A stretch of 64,000 nt of DNA, taken from assembly GCA_031761405.1 (NCBI GenBank), contig JASEVX010000005.1, forward strand, positions 2,988,571-3,052,570, in the 5' to 3' direction. This stretch comes from Serripes groenlandicus (taxonomy: Eukaryota > Mollusca > Bivalvia > Cardiida > Cardiidae). A program made the position numbers and the translations under genes. Positions 1 through 10,817 of the stretch are shown here, piece by piece; positions within the stretch are counted from its first letter, which is position 1; each line of letters begins with the position of its first letter. The notes beneath the pieces are model-generated. The model worked only from the letters and a program-made list of their open reading frames with translations. It did not search any database and was not told the origin of the DNA.

Positions 1-1548
1 ACATCTTGTTCGTTGATAAGGAGACTTTGCTGTGGGTACAAAACCCCGAAAGAGTACTGCAAACATCTTGTTCTTTGATAAGTTATGCTGTGGGTACAAA
101 ACTCCAAAAGAGTATTGCAAACATCTTGTTCGTTGATGAGGAGACTATGCTGTGGGTACTTAACCCCATAAGAGTACTGCAAACATCTTGTTTGTTGATC
201 AGAAGACTATGCTGTTGGTACTGAACTCCAAAAGAGTACTGCAAACATCTTGTTCGTTGATAAGTAATGTTCAAGGTCATAGTGAACATTATGCTGTGGG
301 AACTAATCTCCATAAGAGTACTGAAAACATCTTGTTCCTTGATAAGGAGACTATGCTGTTGGTACTAAACTCCATAAGAGTACTGCAAACATATTGTTTG
401 TTGATCAGAAGACTATGCTGTTGGTACTGAACTCCAAAAGAGTACTGCAAACATCTTGTTCGTTGATAAGGAGACTATGCTGTGGGTACTAAACTCAATA
501 AGAGTACTGCAAACATCTTGTTCGTTGATAAGGAAATTATGCTGTGGGTACTAAACTCAATAAGAGTACTGCAAAACATCCTGTTTGTTGATAAGGAAAC
601 TATGTTGTAGGTACTGAACACCATAAGAGTACTGCAAACATCTTGTTCGTTGATAAGTTATGATGTGGGTACCAAACTCCATAAGAGTACTGCAAACATC
701 TTGTTTGTTGATAAGGAGACTATGCTGTGGGTACTAAACTCCATAAGAGTACTGCAAACATCTTGTTCGTTGATAAGTTATGCTGTGGGTACCAAACTCC
801 ATAAGAGTACTGCAAACATCTTGTTCGTTGATAAGGAGACTATGCTGTGGGTACTAAACTCAATAAGAGTACTGCAAACATCTTGTTCGTTGATAAGGAG
901 ACTATGCTGTGAGTACTAAACTCAATAAGAGTACTGCCAACATCTTGTTCGTTGATAAAGAGACTATGCTGTGGGTACTAAACTCTATAAGAGTACTGCA
1001 AACATGTTGTTTGTTGATAAGGAGACTTTGCTCTGGGTACTAAACTCAATAAGAGTACTGCAAACATGTTGTTTGTTGATAAGGAGACTATGCTGTGGGT
1101 ACTAAACTCCATAAGAGTACTGCAAACATCTTGTTCGTTGATAAAGAGACTATGCTGTGGGTACTCAACTCCATAAGAGTACTGCAAACATCTTGTTCGT
1201 TGATAAGAAGACTATGCTGTCGGTACTAAACTCCATAAGAGTACTCCAAAACATCTTGTTTGTTAATAAGGAGACTATGCTGTAGGTACTGAACTCCATA
1301 AGAGTACTACAAACATCTTGATCGTTGATAAGGAGACTATGCTATAGGTACTGAACTCCATAAGAGTACTGCAAACATCTTGTTAGTTGATAAGGAGACT
1401 ATGCTGTGGGTACTAAACGCAATAAGAGTACTGCAAAACATCTTGTTTGTTGATAAGGAGACTATGCTGTAGGTACTGAACACCTTAAGAGTACTGCAAA
1501 CATCTTGTTCGTTGATAAGGAGACTATGCTGTGGGTACTAAACCCAAT
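1..1548. repeat. 62-bp tandem satellite
   Basis: About 25 head-to-tail copies of a 62-bp unit (core GAGTACTGCAAACATCTTG ... GGGTACTAAACTCCATAA) run from the window start. Some units are about 8 bp shorter (GATAAGTTATGCTG in place of GATAAGGAGACTATGCTG), so copies are diverged. The array starts outside the window. The short reading frames in it are repeat artefacts. Confidence 0.95.
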
Positions 1549-2458
1549 GAGGGAAGTCGGTCAGTAATTTCCCTTGACTAATCAAACGTTCGCAAGGTGG
1601 CGTTGCGGTCAAGTTGGTCCCCAATCGGAACTTCTCGGGTAATTGGAACGTAATCATCACTTTGTTTACATTGGATACCGTTTCGAATGCCAGTTAACCC
1701 GACACCTAGTTATCCCGACACCTAGTCAACCCGACACCTTTTCGGTTAACCCGACACCCGATATAAATTTCATGTGTGAAATTCGGTCAACCCGACACCT
1801 CCCTATATTTTACCGTATACATGAAGAATTATTGAAACTGTATTTCCTGATCTTTGACTCAAATAATTACACACGATGTTGGGCCAATATGGACAAGTGT
1901 TGTTGTTGTTGTTGATACCATAATAAACATTTCGGGCCTAGAATATGTTGTACCCTATATGATGTTTTACTATAACAGAACAGAAAATTATGTATGTAAC
2001 ACCTCATGGACAAACTTCGTTTAAAATGTAGTATTGTTATACCTTGATCAATTATAATAGTTTCCGACTTTGAAATTGACACAGATTAAGTGTAATTGGT
2101 TGTCTAATTAGTTGTTGATTATGTTGTTTGTATTCTCGTTTAAATATAATTAAAATGTGCTTTTTTACATTAATAAATTGTGTCCTTTAATAAACGGTGT
2201 TTGCTTGTTTATTTATCCCCTTAAAATATCTACCTTTGATATATTGACGACAAAGTGGATTTCCTGATAGATCTTAATAATTAGTTTGCATGTTGATTTT
2301 TGAGTAATAAGCAAGCTTGTATATATATATCACTAACAAGAACTAGGCTACCATTCTGAAAGAGTTGTAGCCCGTTATATAAGTTATATCAATAGTTATA
2401 TAAAATTAAATGTGCTTGTGAAATATTACTTATTGTTCATTTTAAAACTATTAGTGCA

Positions 2459-2561
2459 ATGGCAGATAATTGTGTACATTGTGGTTTAGAGGTGCGTAAA
2501 CGTCAGCATGCAATATCTTGCGATGTCTGCAATAGCTGGCAACACAGAATTTGTGAAACGG
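2459..2561 (+). CDS. First exon of transposase-like protein, PHD-like zinc-binding N terminus
   Basis: An ATG opens a 34-codon exon with a Cys/His-rich pattern: C5, C8, C21, C24, W27, H29, C32, including CDVCNSWQHRIC. It stops at a consensus donor, G|GTAAGTA, in phase 1. This short PHD-like module is what I know at the N terminus of Mutator-like (MULE) transposases in invertebrates. The catalytic core is absent from this copy. The alternative is a small host zinc-finger exon, but its position inside matched terminal inverted repeats favours a transposon gene remnant. Confidence 0.6.
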
Positions 2562-2818
2562 GTAAGTACACTTTTTTTAAATAAATTGTCCTGCACTCTG
2601 TGCTAGTTATTTCATGTATCTTCAAAGACTCAAAGTTCTCAAAACAGTATGTTTTCCTAACCGATTTCAAATAATGGTAGAAATCGTTAAGGCTCCTTTT
2701 AGTTTTCAGAGAATCAGTATATCACATTTCATGTATCTTCAAAGACTTTTCAAAACAGTATGTTTTCCTAACCGATTTCAAATAATGATAGAAATCGTTA
2801 AGGCTCCCTTTAGTTTAG

Positions 2819-2919
2819 ACGGAGAGATGTCCGCTACTTCGCTTCTGAAGCAAGTTTCAATCGTATACAAGATCCGTTTACCGAGGCAAGATTCTTCAGA
2901 AGAAACTGACAGCGAGTGA
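2819..2919 (+). CDS. Last exon of the same transposon gene remnant
   Basis: An acceptor (TTTAG at 2814-2818) precedes an exon that accepts the phase-1 donor at 2562 without a frame break, completing a GAC codon. It reads DGEMSATSLLKQVSIVYK and ends with an acidic tail (DSSEETDSE) and a TGA stop. Joined to the first exon it would give a protein of about 68 residues with no catalytic domain. Just upstream, about 90 bp is duplicated (2614-2705 and 2731-2813), so the acceptor region exists twice. Whether the mini-gene is expressed is unknown. Confidence 0.45.
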
Positions 2920-3474
2920 TTTTATGATGTTCTGTTCTGTTCTGTTCTGTAAATATGTAAACCTTGTTGGTAAACGTGTAAAAAAATGTGTGTATATTTG
3001 TATAATTTGTTTGTTTTATTCTTTCAATGTTTCTTGTAAATTATATATTTTATAAATTTTAAATATCGTGTTTTTTTCTCTTTAACTTGTACCTTAGACA
3101 CCATTCAACCTGAAAAATAAAATTTATTATCTATGATATATCGTACGAGATATTCTAGGCTCGAATTGTAAGTTATGGTAACAACAACAATAAAACGTGG
3201 TCAAATCGAAAACAGATGTGAATAAACAATAAATAACGCCCGATACTTAAAGTAATAATTTTTAAATGAGGTGTCGGGTTAACCAAAAAAGGTGTCGGGT
3301 TGACTCCGAATTTTACCTATAGGTGTCGGGTTAACCAAAACAGGTGTCGGGTTAACCGAAAAGGTGTCGGGTTGACTAGGTGTCGGGATAACTAGGTGTC
3401 GGGTTGACTGGATACCTACCGTTTCCCTTGTCAAAAATCGATATCATCAACTTTAATCTCGGTATTCATGAACA

Positions 3475-3575
3475 ATGGCATCAAAATTCAGTAGTTTATC
3501 GTTAGCTCAGTTACGGACTGAGCTCAGGGGACGCAATGCAAAGCTTGCAGGGAGAAAGAAAGAACTGATTGAAAG
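3475..3575 (+). CDS. Exon 1 of the SAP/SWIM/YqaJ gene
   Basis: The ATG at 3475 opens 33 codons plus 2 nt carrying the SAP motif. The donor is AG|GTATTG. It is too short to be noticed as an ORF and was recognised from the SAP pattern and the phase match with the acceptor TTTTCAG at 4174-4180. Confidence 0.75.
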
Positions 3576-5609
3576 GTATTGTTATTAAATACGTTGTTTA
3601 CCAAAAATTGCCGTAAATGCATTATGAATTGACACTGACAGATCAAATTTTCGTTTGAATGGTATTTGTTTTTAAGCATCTAAATTGTCGGGTGTATATA
3701 AATTATCGATAAATACTATAACTTTTCAACAAAGCGGATTGGTATTAGCTGCAGGAAATATTTGTCTGTGCAAAAACGGTTTATGACTGTTACAATAGTG
3801 GGTGGGGAACTTTCAGTCAGTATATTTTTATGATTCTGACAGCCTTCGAAATAATAAGTTTGTTTGAACTAATAACACAATTTTGTAATTAAATTTGATT
3901 ATGCACTTACATAAACAGAAACATTGAGCGAAAATAAAAATGGCCCATTTTTTGAATTAGCAAGTTTTTTCTGACTTTAGGCAGATCTATAGCAAGTTCC
4001 CATTTTAAGTAGGAAATTTGTTACTGCTTATTTTGAACCCTGATGTAGACTTACTTATATTTTGACAATATCTTGGTTACAGTAAAACCGATTAAGTTGT
4101 CATCATTTTCATATCAGTACAAATGACAATATAAGATTCATACAAGATATAACATTCTTTTTTTCATTTCAACTTTTCAGACTAGAGTCATATGAAAGGA
4201 ATAACAATTTTGATCAGCCAGAGGACCTTCTGCCAGAATTTAGGATGAATGTGCCTGCAGTGACAAGCTTCAAAGACGTAAATTCAGATATGAAGATGGC
4301 TCCCATAGACGTAGAAAAGGCGAATGAGTATATGGATCAATTTGGTGTTAGCTTTGATGACAAAGTGGTTGATTTGTATGATGAACATTTTTTGCTATAT
4401 CTTCGCCTCTCTTTAACCGACACATTTGACTTTATAAATAGTGCTTGTAGAGCAGAGATGAAAAAGAAAATAACTTACCGTGTTGACATTTCACTACAAA
4501 AAAAGGGTTTTATACATGAGGCACAATGTGAGTGTGGTGCAGGGGAAGGGCCTACAGGACATTGTAAGCACATACGTACTGTGTTATTGGCATGTTGAAA
4601 ATTTATAAAGTCATTTGAACTGAAAGTTGAATCTTCATGCACAGAAAAGTTACAAACCTTTCATAAAGCAAAGAAACACACAGGTACACCACTGAAAGCA
4701 AGGAATTTGAAGGTTGCTGGAGCTGACAGTGTGTGTGATTTTAAGGACTATGATCCGAGACCAGAACATCTTCGTAATAAGGAAGGTTACAGTGACTACT
4801 TCCGGAATGTATGCCTCAATTTTAAGGGAATATCAGATACACCTATTGTTCAAGCTTTCAATCCAGGAAATATAAGAGCTTTTAATGCAGACCATGACTA
4901 TTTCAAAGAGACTCATGAACAAAAATTCCTCAGGGACAATAAACTTGTGACTGTCACCGACAGCAACATTTCTGCAATTGAATTTTGTACAAGAGGACAA
5001 AGTCAAAACCAAAGATGGTTTGAAGAGAGGGAGAAAAGAATTCAAAGCTCAAATTTTTATCGAATCTGTGTTGCTACAGCTAGAACTAACAAGGACACCC
5101 TAGCAAGGGCATTGGTACACGGCAGTTCAATTAAAGCGAACGATGCAATCAAACATGGACACAAGTTTGAAAAAGAGGCTATTCATGCTTATGAACAAAA
5201 AAGTAAACTTAAAGTAAATTCCTGTGGAATATTTGTGTCCAAAAAACTTCCTTTCTTGGGTGCTTCCCCGGATGGTGTTATAAGTGACGAACTCATTTGT
5301 GAGGTGAAATGCCCTTACAGTGCCAAAAACAAAGACATATCCCCTGTAACAGTTCCCTACTTGAAAATGGTTGATGGAAAGATGACACTTAGTAAAAAGC
5401 ATCCATACTACTATCAAGTTCAAGGACAGTTGTTTTGCACAGAAGCAAGTTTTTGTGATTTTATCATATACACAATCACCGACTTTAAGTGTATTAGAGT
5501 GGAGCGTGAACATGAATTTATTTCAGTCATGTTGGATAAACTGCAGTCATTTTATGACGAGCATTTCAGACTGGCAGTTGGGGAGAAATTCTTCTTCAAA
5601 GACTTTTAG
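3475..5609 (+). CDS. SAP / SWIM zinc finger / YqaJ-like nuclease protein with one in-frame UGA
   Basis: Two exons (3475-3575 and 4181-5609; intron 605 bp with GT-AG ends and a pyrimidine tract) give 509 codons. Domains in order: a SAP DNA-binding helix pair (residues about 5-38: LSLAQLRTEL, GRKKELIERLESY, crossing the intron); a SWIM zinc finger (C150, C152, C162, H164; CECGAG...GHCKH); and a YqaJ-type PD-(D/E)XK nuclease (QNQRWFEEREKRI, GHKFEKEA, GASPDG with D398, EVK with E408 and K410, YYYQVQGQL). The family is multi-copy in invertebrates and resembles phage recombination exonucleases, so DNA cleavage or processing is the likely activity. The frame is intact except for one TGA at codon 173 (4596-4598), just after the SWIM finger. 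It may be a recent pseudogene, a readthrough or selenocysteine site, or a sequencing error. A transposon ends 63 bp upstream of the ATG. Confidence 0.75.
4181..5609 (+). CDS. Exon 2 of the SAP/SWIM/YqaJ gene, containing the in-frame UGA
   Basis: One reading frame is open from 4182 to the TAG at 5607-5609 apart from the TGA at 4596-4598. The codons after the TGA (KFIKSFELKVESSCTEKL) continue in frame into the nuclease domain with no frameshift. Confidence 0.8.
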
Positions 5610-5848
5610 ATATTTGTCTCTGTGATGATTGAACACGACTGATATGATTATTTCAGAGCCTTCTGCATCAAAATCATTTAATAATATGAAAAGTTACATC
5701 TAGATACAAGGAAGTTTCGGGTTAGCTTTATTATGAATGTGAAAACATTGTGGTAAAAGTAGAGAGTGATCATTTGAGCAAATTCTTCTTTTTAGAGACT
5801 ACAAGTGATTGTGCAAATCCTGATGAAAATGCCTTTTTTTTGCCAGTA
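5610..5848. other. 3' flank of the SAP/SWIM/YqaJ gene
   Basis: AT-rich sequence with no recognisable gene or repeat; presumably 3' untranslated and flanking DNA. Confidence 0.4.
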
Positions 5849-6111
5849 TTAACCATTTCCAACATACAACAAATCTACAGCAGATGACTTTAAAAACATC
5901 TAGGTAACAACATGGTTTAGTCTTTGTAAATGAAAAGTATAATAATTGAATTGAGTTGAAGATTGTGGCATAATTAGCAATTTCACCTCTTGCAACAAAG
6001 TTTTCAACTCAATTCAGTTATTAGTCTTACATTTATAGAGATTTCCCATAGTTTTGCCTAGATGTTTTCAGTCTTCTGCAGCAGGATTTGCCATATTTTG
6101 GAAAGGATTAA
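5849..6111. mobile_element. TTAA MITE family P, copy 1
   Basis: Family P consensus is TTAA + CCCTTTCCCACATA ... TATGTGGGAAAGGG + TTAA. It has inner inverted blocks (CTGCAGCAGACGACTTT and its complement) and a central palindrome around GAGAAATTGCTC / GAGCAATTTCTC. This copy is diverged but runs from TTAACCATTTCC to GAAAGGATTAA. TTAA flanks and a CCC start are typical of piggyBac-type elements. Confidence 0.75.
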
Positions 6112-6223
6112 TAGAGGGGAAAAATCGTGTAAAAGGAAGTACATGAAACCGGCTTGTTATGTACAATTACATCCCAATGTTGTCAAAAATTGTCTGTATC
6201 ATAAAAAGAGTTGATCCATTGGG

Positions 6224-6484
6224 GTTGAATGCCGTTTTTAACAACGTTTCAGTCATTTCAAAGCCGCCAGTTCCCCAGCTCATGTGTTAACTGGCTTTCT
6301 CACACCATTATCCCACACAACAGACTTTCAAAGCAACTGGCTGCTTTTAGCCCATTGTTGAAAACGAATGATGCTTGTCACTGACTTCTATCAAATTTGG
6401 AAAAGAATGTTGGCATAGCTTGTGTTTGAACTCTAAACCCCTGGACAGCCTGCCTGCCTCCCTACTGACTGAGCTACCGGGGCA
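6224..6484 (-). mobile_element. tRNA-derived SINE family A
   Basis: On the minus strand the family begins with a tRNA-like head (GCCCCGGTAGCTCAG as A box, GTTTGAA-type B box). Its body reads GTTGGCCAACATTC...TTTGACAAAAGTC...GCAGCCAGTTGC and it ends near GTTGAAAACGGCGTTAAAC. This copy is diverged. Confidence 0.7.
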
Positions 6485-6652
6485 TGGCTTATTAAAGAGT
6501 TATCACTTCTTTCAAATAATTGAGCAATTCCTGATGTATCAAAATTAAACATCCATACATTATTTGATGAACATTTTATTCATATCAAGGCATATAATAT
6601 GCATGTGATTACAGGTTCAAACAATAATGAAACAGTAAAGTATAACAAAAAA

Positions 6653-6841
6653 ACCTTTCCTTTCCCACATACAGCAAATCTGTAGCAGACGACTTTGAGA
6701 GTGTCTACTAAAAAATATGGAAAATCTCTATAATTGTAGGTATAAACTATTATTACTGAAAAAAGTTGGAAACATTGTGGCAAAAGGAGAACTTGCTGCA
6801 GTTGCATCAAAATGCGTCTATATCATGCGGGAAAGGGTTAA
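6653..6841. mobile_element. TTAA MITE family P, copy 2
   Basis: CCTTTCCTTTCCCACATAC to GCGGGAAAGGGTTAA with the CAGACGACTTTGA block and the GTGGCAAAAGGAGAA centre. Confidence 0.75.
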
Positions 6842-6975
6842 AACAAATATTTGAGATCATAATAATATGAAACAGTAGGTACATGCAGTCATATGACTAC
6901 AACTGAGATCATCTATGATATAAGGAATGTTGAGTATTTGGAGAATGACTATTATTTAAATTTTGATGGAAAGGG

Positions 6976-7230
6976 TTAACTGCCATTTTGATAGGCAAAT
7001 ATGATGAGCATTAATAGAGAACATTTAAAACAAATGTGATAATCAGGAAAACGCCAATGAATTTGAGTTTGACAACCATATGTCGTTGATGCCTGTGTAT
7101 GATCTGATTATATCGACGTCTTGATTTAATTATTTTTGTACATGCACTTAGTTAAATTAATTATATTTGATATTTCTCTATTGAACATATAGTAAATTTG
7201 CCTATCAAAAATGGCCGACAAGGGAGATAA
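6976..7230. mobile_element. MITE with TTATCTCCCTT ends, left end missing
   Basis: The intact copy at 23212-23475 has inverted ends TTATCTCCCTT...GGCCATTTTTGATAGGC and complement. This copy lacks the first 9 bp because block X begins inside the left terminal repeat. Confidence 0.65.
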
Positions 7231-7274
7231 GTATTGTAGTGGGAACTATGGACGCAGCGGGATTCAAGATTCAC

Positions 7275-7490
7275 AACAGACGATGGACACCAACATAGTG
7301 GACTCTGCTTAAAGTTTCGACCCGAATCAGCTTAAGCATGCCGCACAGGCTAACCCGAACACTTTACGCCCCCCTCTGGAGTTTCTGTTTCATGAAGCAT
7401 TACTCTATACCCCCTATCCCAATGAGACAGAATTGCGCAGGCTGATCTGAATCGATACATTACGCAGAGTCCATTATGTTGGATTTCTCA
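7275..7490. mobile_element. MITE family R (diverged)
   Basis: Family R consensus is a palindromic element of about 260 bp with ends GAGCCGTTCCACGAGAAAACC. It has inner blocks ACTCTGCGTAATGTATCGACC, GATCAGCCTGCGC and CAGGAGGCGAAAAGTGTCTG. This copy keeps the inner blocks only. Confidence 0.65.
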
Positions 7491-7652
7491 TTTCTTTCAG
7501 AATTCATGCTTTTAACACGTACCCATTGCTACTCCTTTTCGAAAGGGCTTGGCCATTATTGGTGTTTGGCGGATACTATAATGTAATTGAAGGGGCAGAT
7601 TTCTCCAGACTAGGCATTAGGGTCAATTTGAATGTACCGTCAACTATAATGT

Positions 7653-7913
7653 GAGCCGTACCGCAAGAAAACCAACATCATGGACACTGCGTAATGTATC
7701 GACCCAGATCAGCCTGCGCAGTCCACGCATGCTAATCCGGGCCGTCACATTCCGTCTCACGGGGATAGAGGTGAAGAGTAATGATTCCTCAAACAGATAA
7801 TTCACAGGAGGCGAAAAGTGTCTGCCCGGATCAGCCTGCGCGGCATGCTTTAGCTAAACCGTGTTGATACATTACGCAGAATCCACAATATTGGTTTTCT
7901 CGCTGGACGGCTC
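7653..7913. mobile_element. MITE family R, full length (261 bp)
   Basis: GAGCCGTACCGCAAGAAAACC at the left pairs with GGTTTTCTCGCTGGACGGCTC at the right; the inner CCTGCGC blocks are present. Confidence 0.8.
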
Positions 7914-8003
7914 CTTTATAGGATAATTTGTAGTCAGATTTACCTTCGGTAGAATGTAGTCAGATTTCTCACCATTTAGTTGAGTCTGTAAAATAAAATA
8001 AAA

Positions 8004-8200
8004 TGAGCCAGTGCATGAAAAAAGGTACAAGTTGGCTTTTGTGAACAGTCTGGTCTGGAACTACACTTCACATTTCACTTACACAAGAGTGTTAGAGGAA
8101 TCTCTAAGCTTGTGTAGATTCTGATAAGACAGGTGGACAAGACTATTTGGGCCTACACAGTTAAAACAATTTGTAACTTTGCTCATGCACTGTCACAAAT
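8004..8200. mobile_element. Palindromic MITE family D
   Basis: GCCAGTGCATGAAAAAAGGTAC at the left mirrors TTTGCTCATGCACTG at the right. Relatives lie at 24249-24441, 39452-39656 and 44368-44575. Confidence 0.55.
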
Positions 8201-8659
8201 AGTTTCGTTCATTATTTACTATCGACCATCACATTTTTGTATACCATGAACTAAGTATTGTAATTAAATTTGAATTTTGGCTTATAAGTCGATCCGGAAA
8301 TGTCGACATTACGGGTGCAAACAATGCTACTGGTTAAACAATCCTTAGACTTGCTCTACTAAAGGAAACGAAATGTCATTTTCGATCAGTGTAGATCAAG
8401 ATCATTCATCGGCGGTTTCAATTAATAACTTTTGAAAAACATTGTTCATTTGGACCAGTTCATGAACGTCCAGGCAAAGCTTTATTTGCGCTTGTCAAAA
8501 CTATGTAATAGTTTGTTTTCCTGGAGCACGACTGGTTTTCATTAGCACAGAGGAACTATATTGTTATTTTGTAGATTATAATATTTGACTTTTCTGTCGC
8601 TTGCAATATTTCAATAACGTGATATCCGAAGAATGAACAGTAATAACAGCAATATAATG

Positions 8660-8846
<187 letters not shown>

Positions 8847-8982
8847 CCTCCACCCCAATGCCTACCTCTAATCTCTGTAGTGTATCTGGCAATGTTTTGT
8901 CAAACGCGTCTCTGTCAGCCTCCTGTAAATAGAACATGATGCATATGGCAAGAGTAGTTTACTATATTTATATATCTCCCCA

Positions 8983-9115
8983 GTCATGGTGGACTGCCCT
9001 TGGGCAAGGCACATTTCTTAGCCTAGTACTGGTTTGTTTATCCAGGGATCATGAATAAGTGAACTGTCGCCGTGATATAACTGAACTCATGTTGAAAACG
9101 GCGTTACACCCTAAT
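8983..9115 (+). mobile_element. Tail of SINE family C
   Basis: GGCAAGGCACATTTCTTAGCC...GTTTATCCAGGGATCATGAATAAGTGAACTG...GTTGAAAACGGCGTTACACCC matches the body of the SINE at 38387-38625. The head is missing. Confidence 0.55.
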
Positions 9116-9750
9116 AAAACAACAAAACTATATAGTCAACTGAACTCGGTATGTACATGTATATATACATGGACACTACTCTGAACTAGCATATTGATGT
9201 TATAACAAATACGGAAAGTTTATATCGTATCGGAATGCCCAAGAGTTTACCGATCGTCCGGACCCCTAGTATATGTACAGCATCTGTCGGAATGTCATCT
9301 CTAAAACCAAGCTGGTCAATGAGATAATCTATTAAATTCATTCCTAAACCTTTGTTATAAGCCTCATGTTTGTAAAATGAAATAGGTCAGTTCCAAATAT
9401 TGCGACCTTTGGACACCCATCTCGTCGATTACTGCGCTGTCTTTTTTTGCAAGCCATTAAATACATGACCCGTTCTACGAGAAAACCAACATAATGGACT
9501 CTGTGTAATGTATCGACCCAGATCAGTTTCCTTTGAAACAGTAAAACCATTTTGTGCATAGAAGGAGGTATATAGTACAATTCCGTTAAATATAAATTTC
9601 TTATATGATAATATTTGTTGCGAAAAGGAAATGAAACTCATCTTCTATTTCATGTTCATTGCAAATTTAACAATTATAAGACGTTAAATTCTACACCCTA
9701 TTAATTCTTAACTGTCGAATATAGTAAGTCCTGGCTGACTGTTTTAATGG

Positions 9751-10014
9751 ATTGATTGATTAATCGGGCTTAAACGCATTTTTCAAAAACATTTAGTCGT
9801 ATCACGGCGACCAATTCACATACCCTTGTGTTTCCTGGCTTTTTTTTCACACCAGTACTCCACACACGCCTTTCCAAGCAACTGATTATTTTCCACATAA
9901 ACTGTTAGCCTATTGGTGGATGACGCTTGCCGCATTGTCTTTTGTCAAACGTCGGAAAGAACCCCTTGCATTAAAAGCCCGGTCGCTACAGACTGAGATA
10001 CCGTCGCTCGGCTG
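9751..10014 (-). mobile_element. SINE family A
   Basis: The reverse strand gives the tRNA-like head (GACGGTATCTCAGTCTGTAGC) and the GCAGTTGCTTGGAAAG-type body. It lies in the unique stretch between block X and the hAT-like half element. Confidence 0.65.
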
Positions 10015-10301
10015 TAACACTGGTATGTGTTAATTACTAAATATGATATCTGAAAGAGAAACGACTGGAAGGGGAAAGATACAACATCCGGAATATACTA
10101 TTTTAGCATTTGTATCATCATCAAAATCTAAGAATGCTTATTGCAACTTTTAAATTATCTGTTAAAATTTGGCGTAGACAATTACATATAACTTCGAACC
10201 TTTGTAAAGACATCTTCCACGGTGGTTTTTCTGAATGTCTGAACACTCAAACTAGCTGTTACTGTCGGGTACTTCTGACTTGTCTTTTTCTAGACTCATG
10301 T

Positions 10302-10350
10302 CAGGGGCGTAGCTCCCTTTAGCCTACACATTTCTTCTCAAAATGCCCCA
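10302..10350. mobile_element. Left half of a split hAT-like MITE (family H)
   Basis: Starts with the family terminus CAGGGGCGTAGCTCCCTTTA, preceded by CATGT (10297-10301), and loses homology after AAAATGCCCCA. The right terminus that matches it, with CATGT immediately outside, is at 26176-26203. Confidence 0.75.
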
Positions 10351-10407
10351 TTTTTAAATACATTCCAGTAGGTGAGTTAGGCAGGATCTTCATATCTTAG
10401 TTCCAGG

Positions 10408-10551
10408 TTAACCCTTTCCCACTTGCAAACTAGTTTTTACGCACTGTAACAAACACATTTTGAAAACATTGTGGGGAAAAAGGAGAAATTGTTCTTAATG
10501 AGTAATTACCTTCAACCCTTGCCGTTGGCGACTGATGTCGACAATTTTACA

Positions 10552-10584
<33 letters not shown>

Positions 10585-10776
10585 GAGAAAGTGTGAAATA
10601 AACCTGGCGCTGGCTGGAATTTTGGGTAATAAACTTGGCGCCGAAAGTGTTAATCACAATGTTTTCAACTCTATTCAATTATAATTGTACTTTTATTCAT
10701 AGAGAATTTCTATAGTTTTACCTAGATGTTTTCAAAGTCATCTGTTGGAGATTGGTTGTATGTGGGAAAGGATTAA
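10408..10776. mobile_element. Family P MITE interrupted by a second TTAA MITE remnant and (ACT)n
   Basis: TTAACCCTTTCCCACTTGC at the left, TATGTGGGAAAGGATTAA at the right. The middle holds (ACT)11 at about 10552-10583 and a fragment ending TTGGCGCCGAAAGTGTTAA, the terminus of family Q (best copy 54306-54518). Confidence 0.65.
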
Positions 10777-10817
10777 AGTGATAGTACTAGTTTTTCTACA
10801 ATTGCATTTATGATTTT

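Larger units (their letters stand above)
1690..3411 (+). mobile_element. Non-autonomous DNA transposon with stacked terminal repeats
   Basis: The ends are inverted repeats about 70 bp long and nearly identical: CCAGTTAACCCGACACC at 1690 and its complement ending at 3411. Each terminus is built from five to seven iterations of GGTGTCGGGTTRAC, at 1690-1803 on the left and 3269-3411 on the right. The 1.4-kb interior holds a zinc-binding first exon (2459-2561), a last exon (2819-2919) and a polyadenylation signal AATAAA at 3116-3121. The middle of a transposase gene appears to have been deleted. No clear target duplication abuts the ends, although GGATACC occurs at the right junction and 10 bp outside the left one. 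The superfamily is not settled; a Mutator-like assignment is inference from the first exon. Confidence 0.8.

Noticed and set aside
1643..1915. 90-codon plus-strand frame spanning the transposon's left end
   Set aside because: It crosses the terminal inverted repeat and ends in a GTT run; no domain.
5127..5513. 128-codon minus-strand frame
   Set aside because: Antisense shadow of the YqaJ-domain exon.
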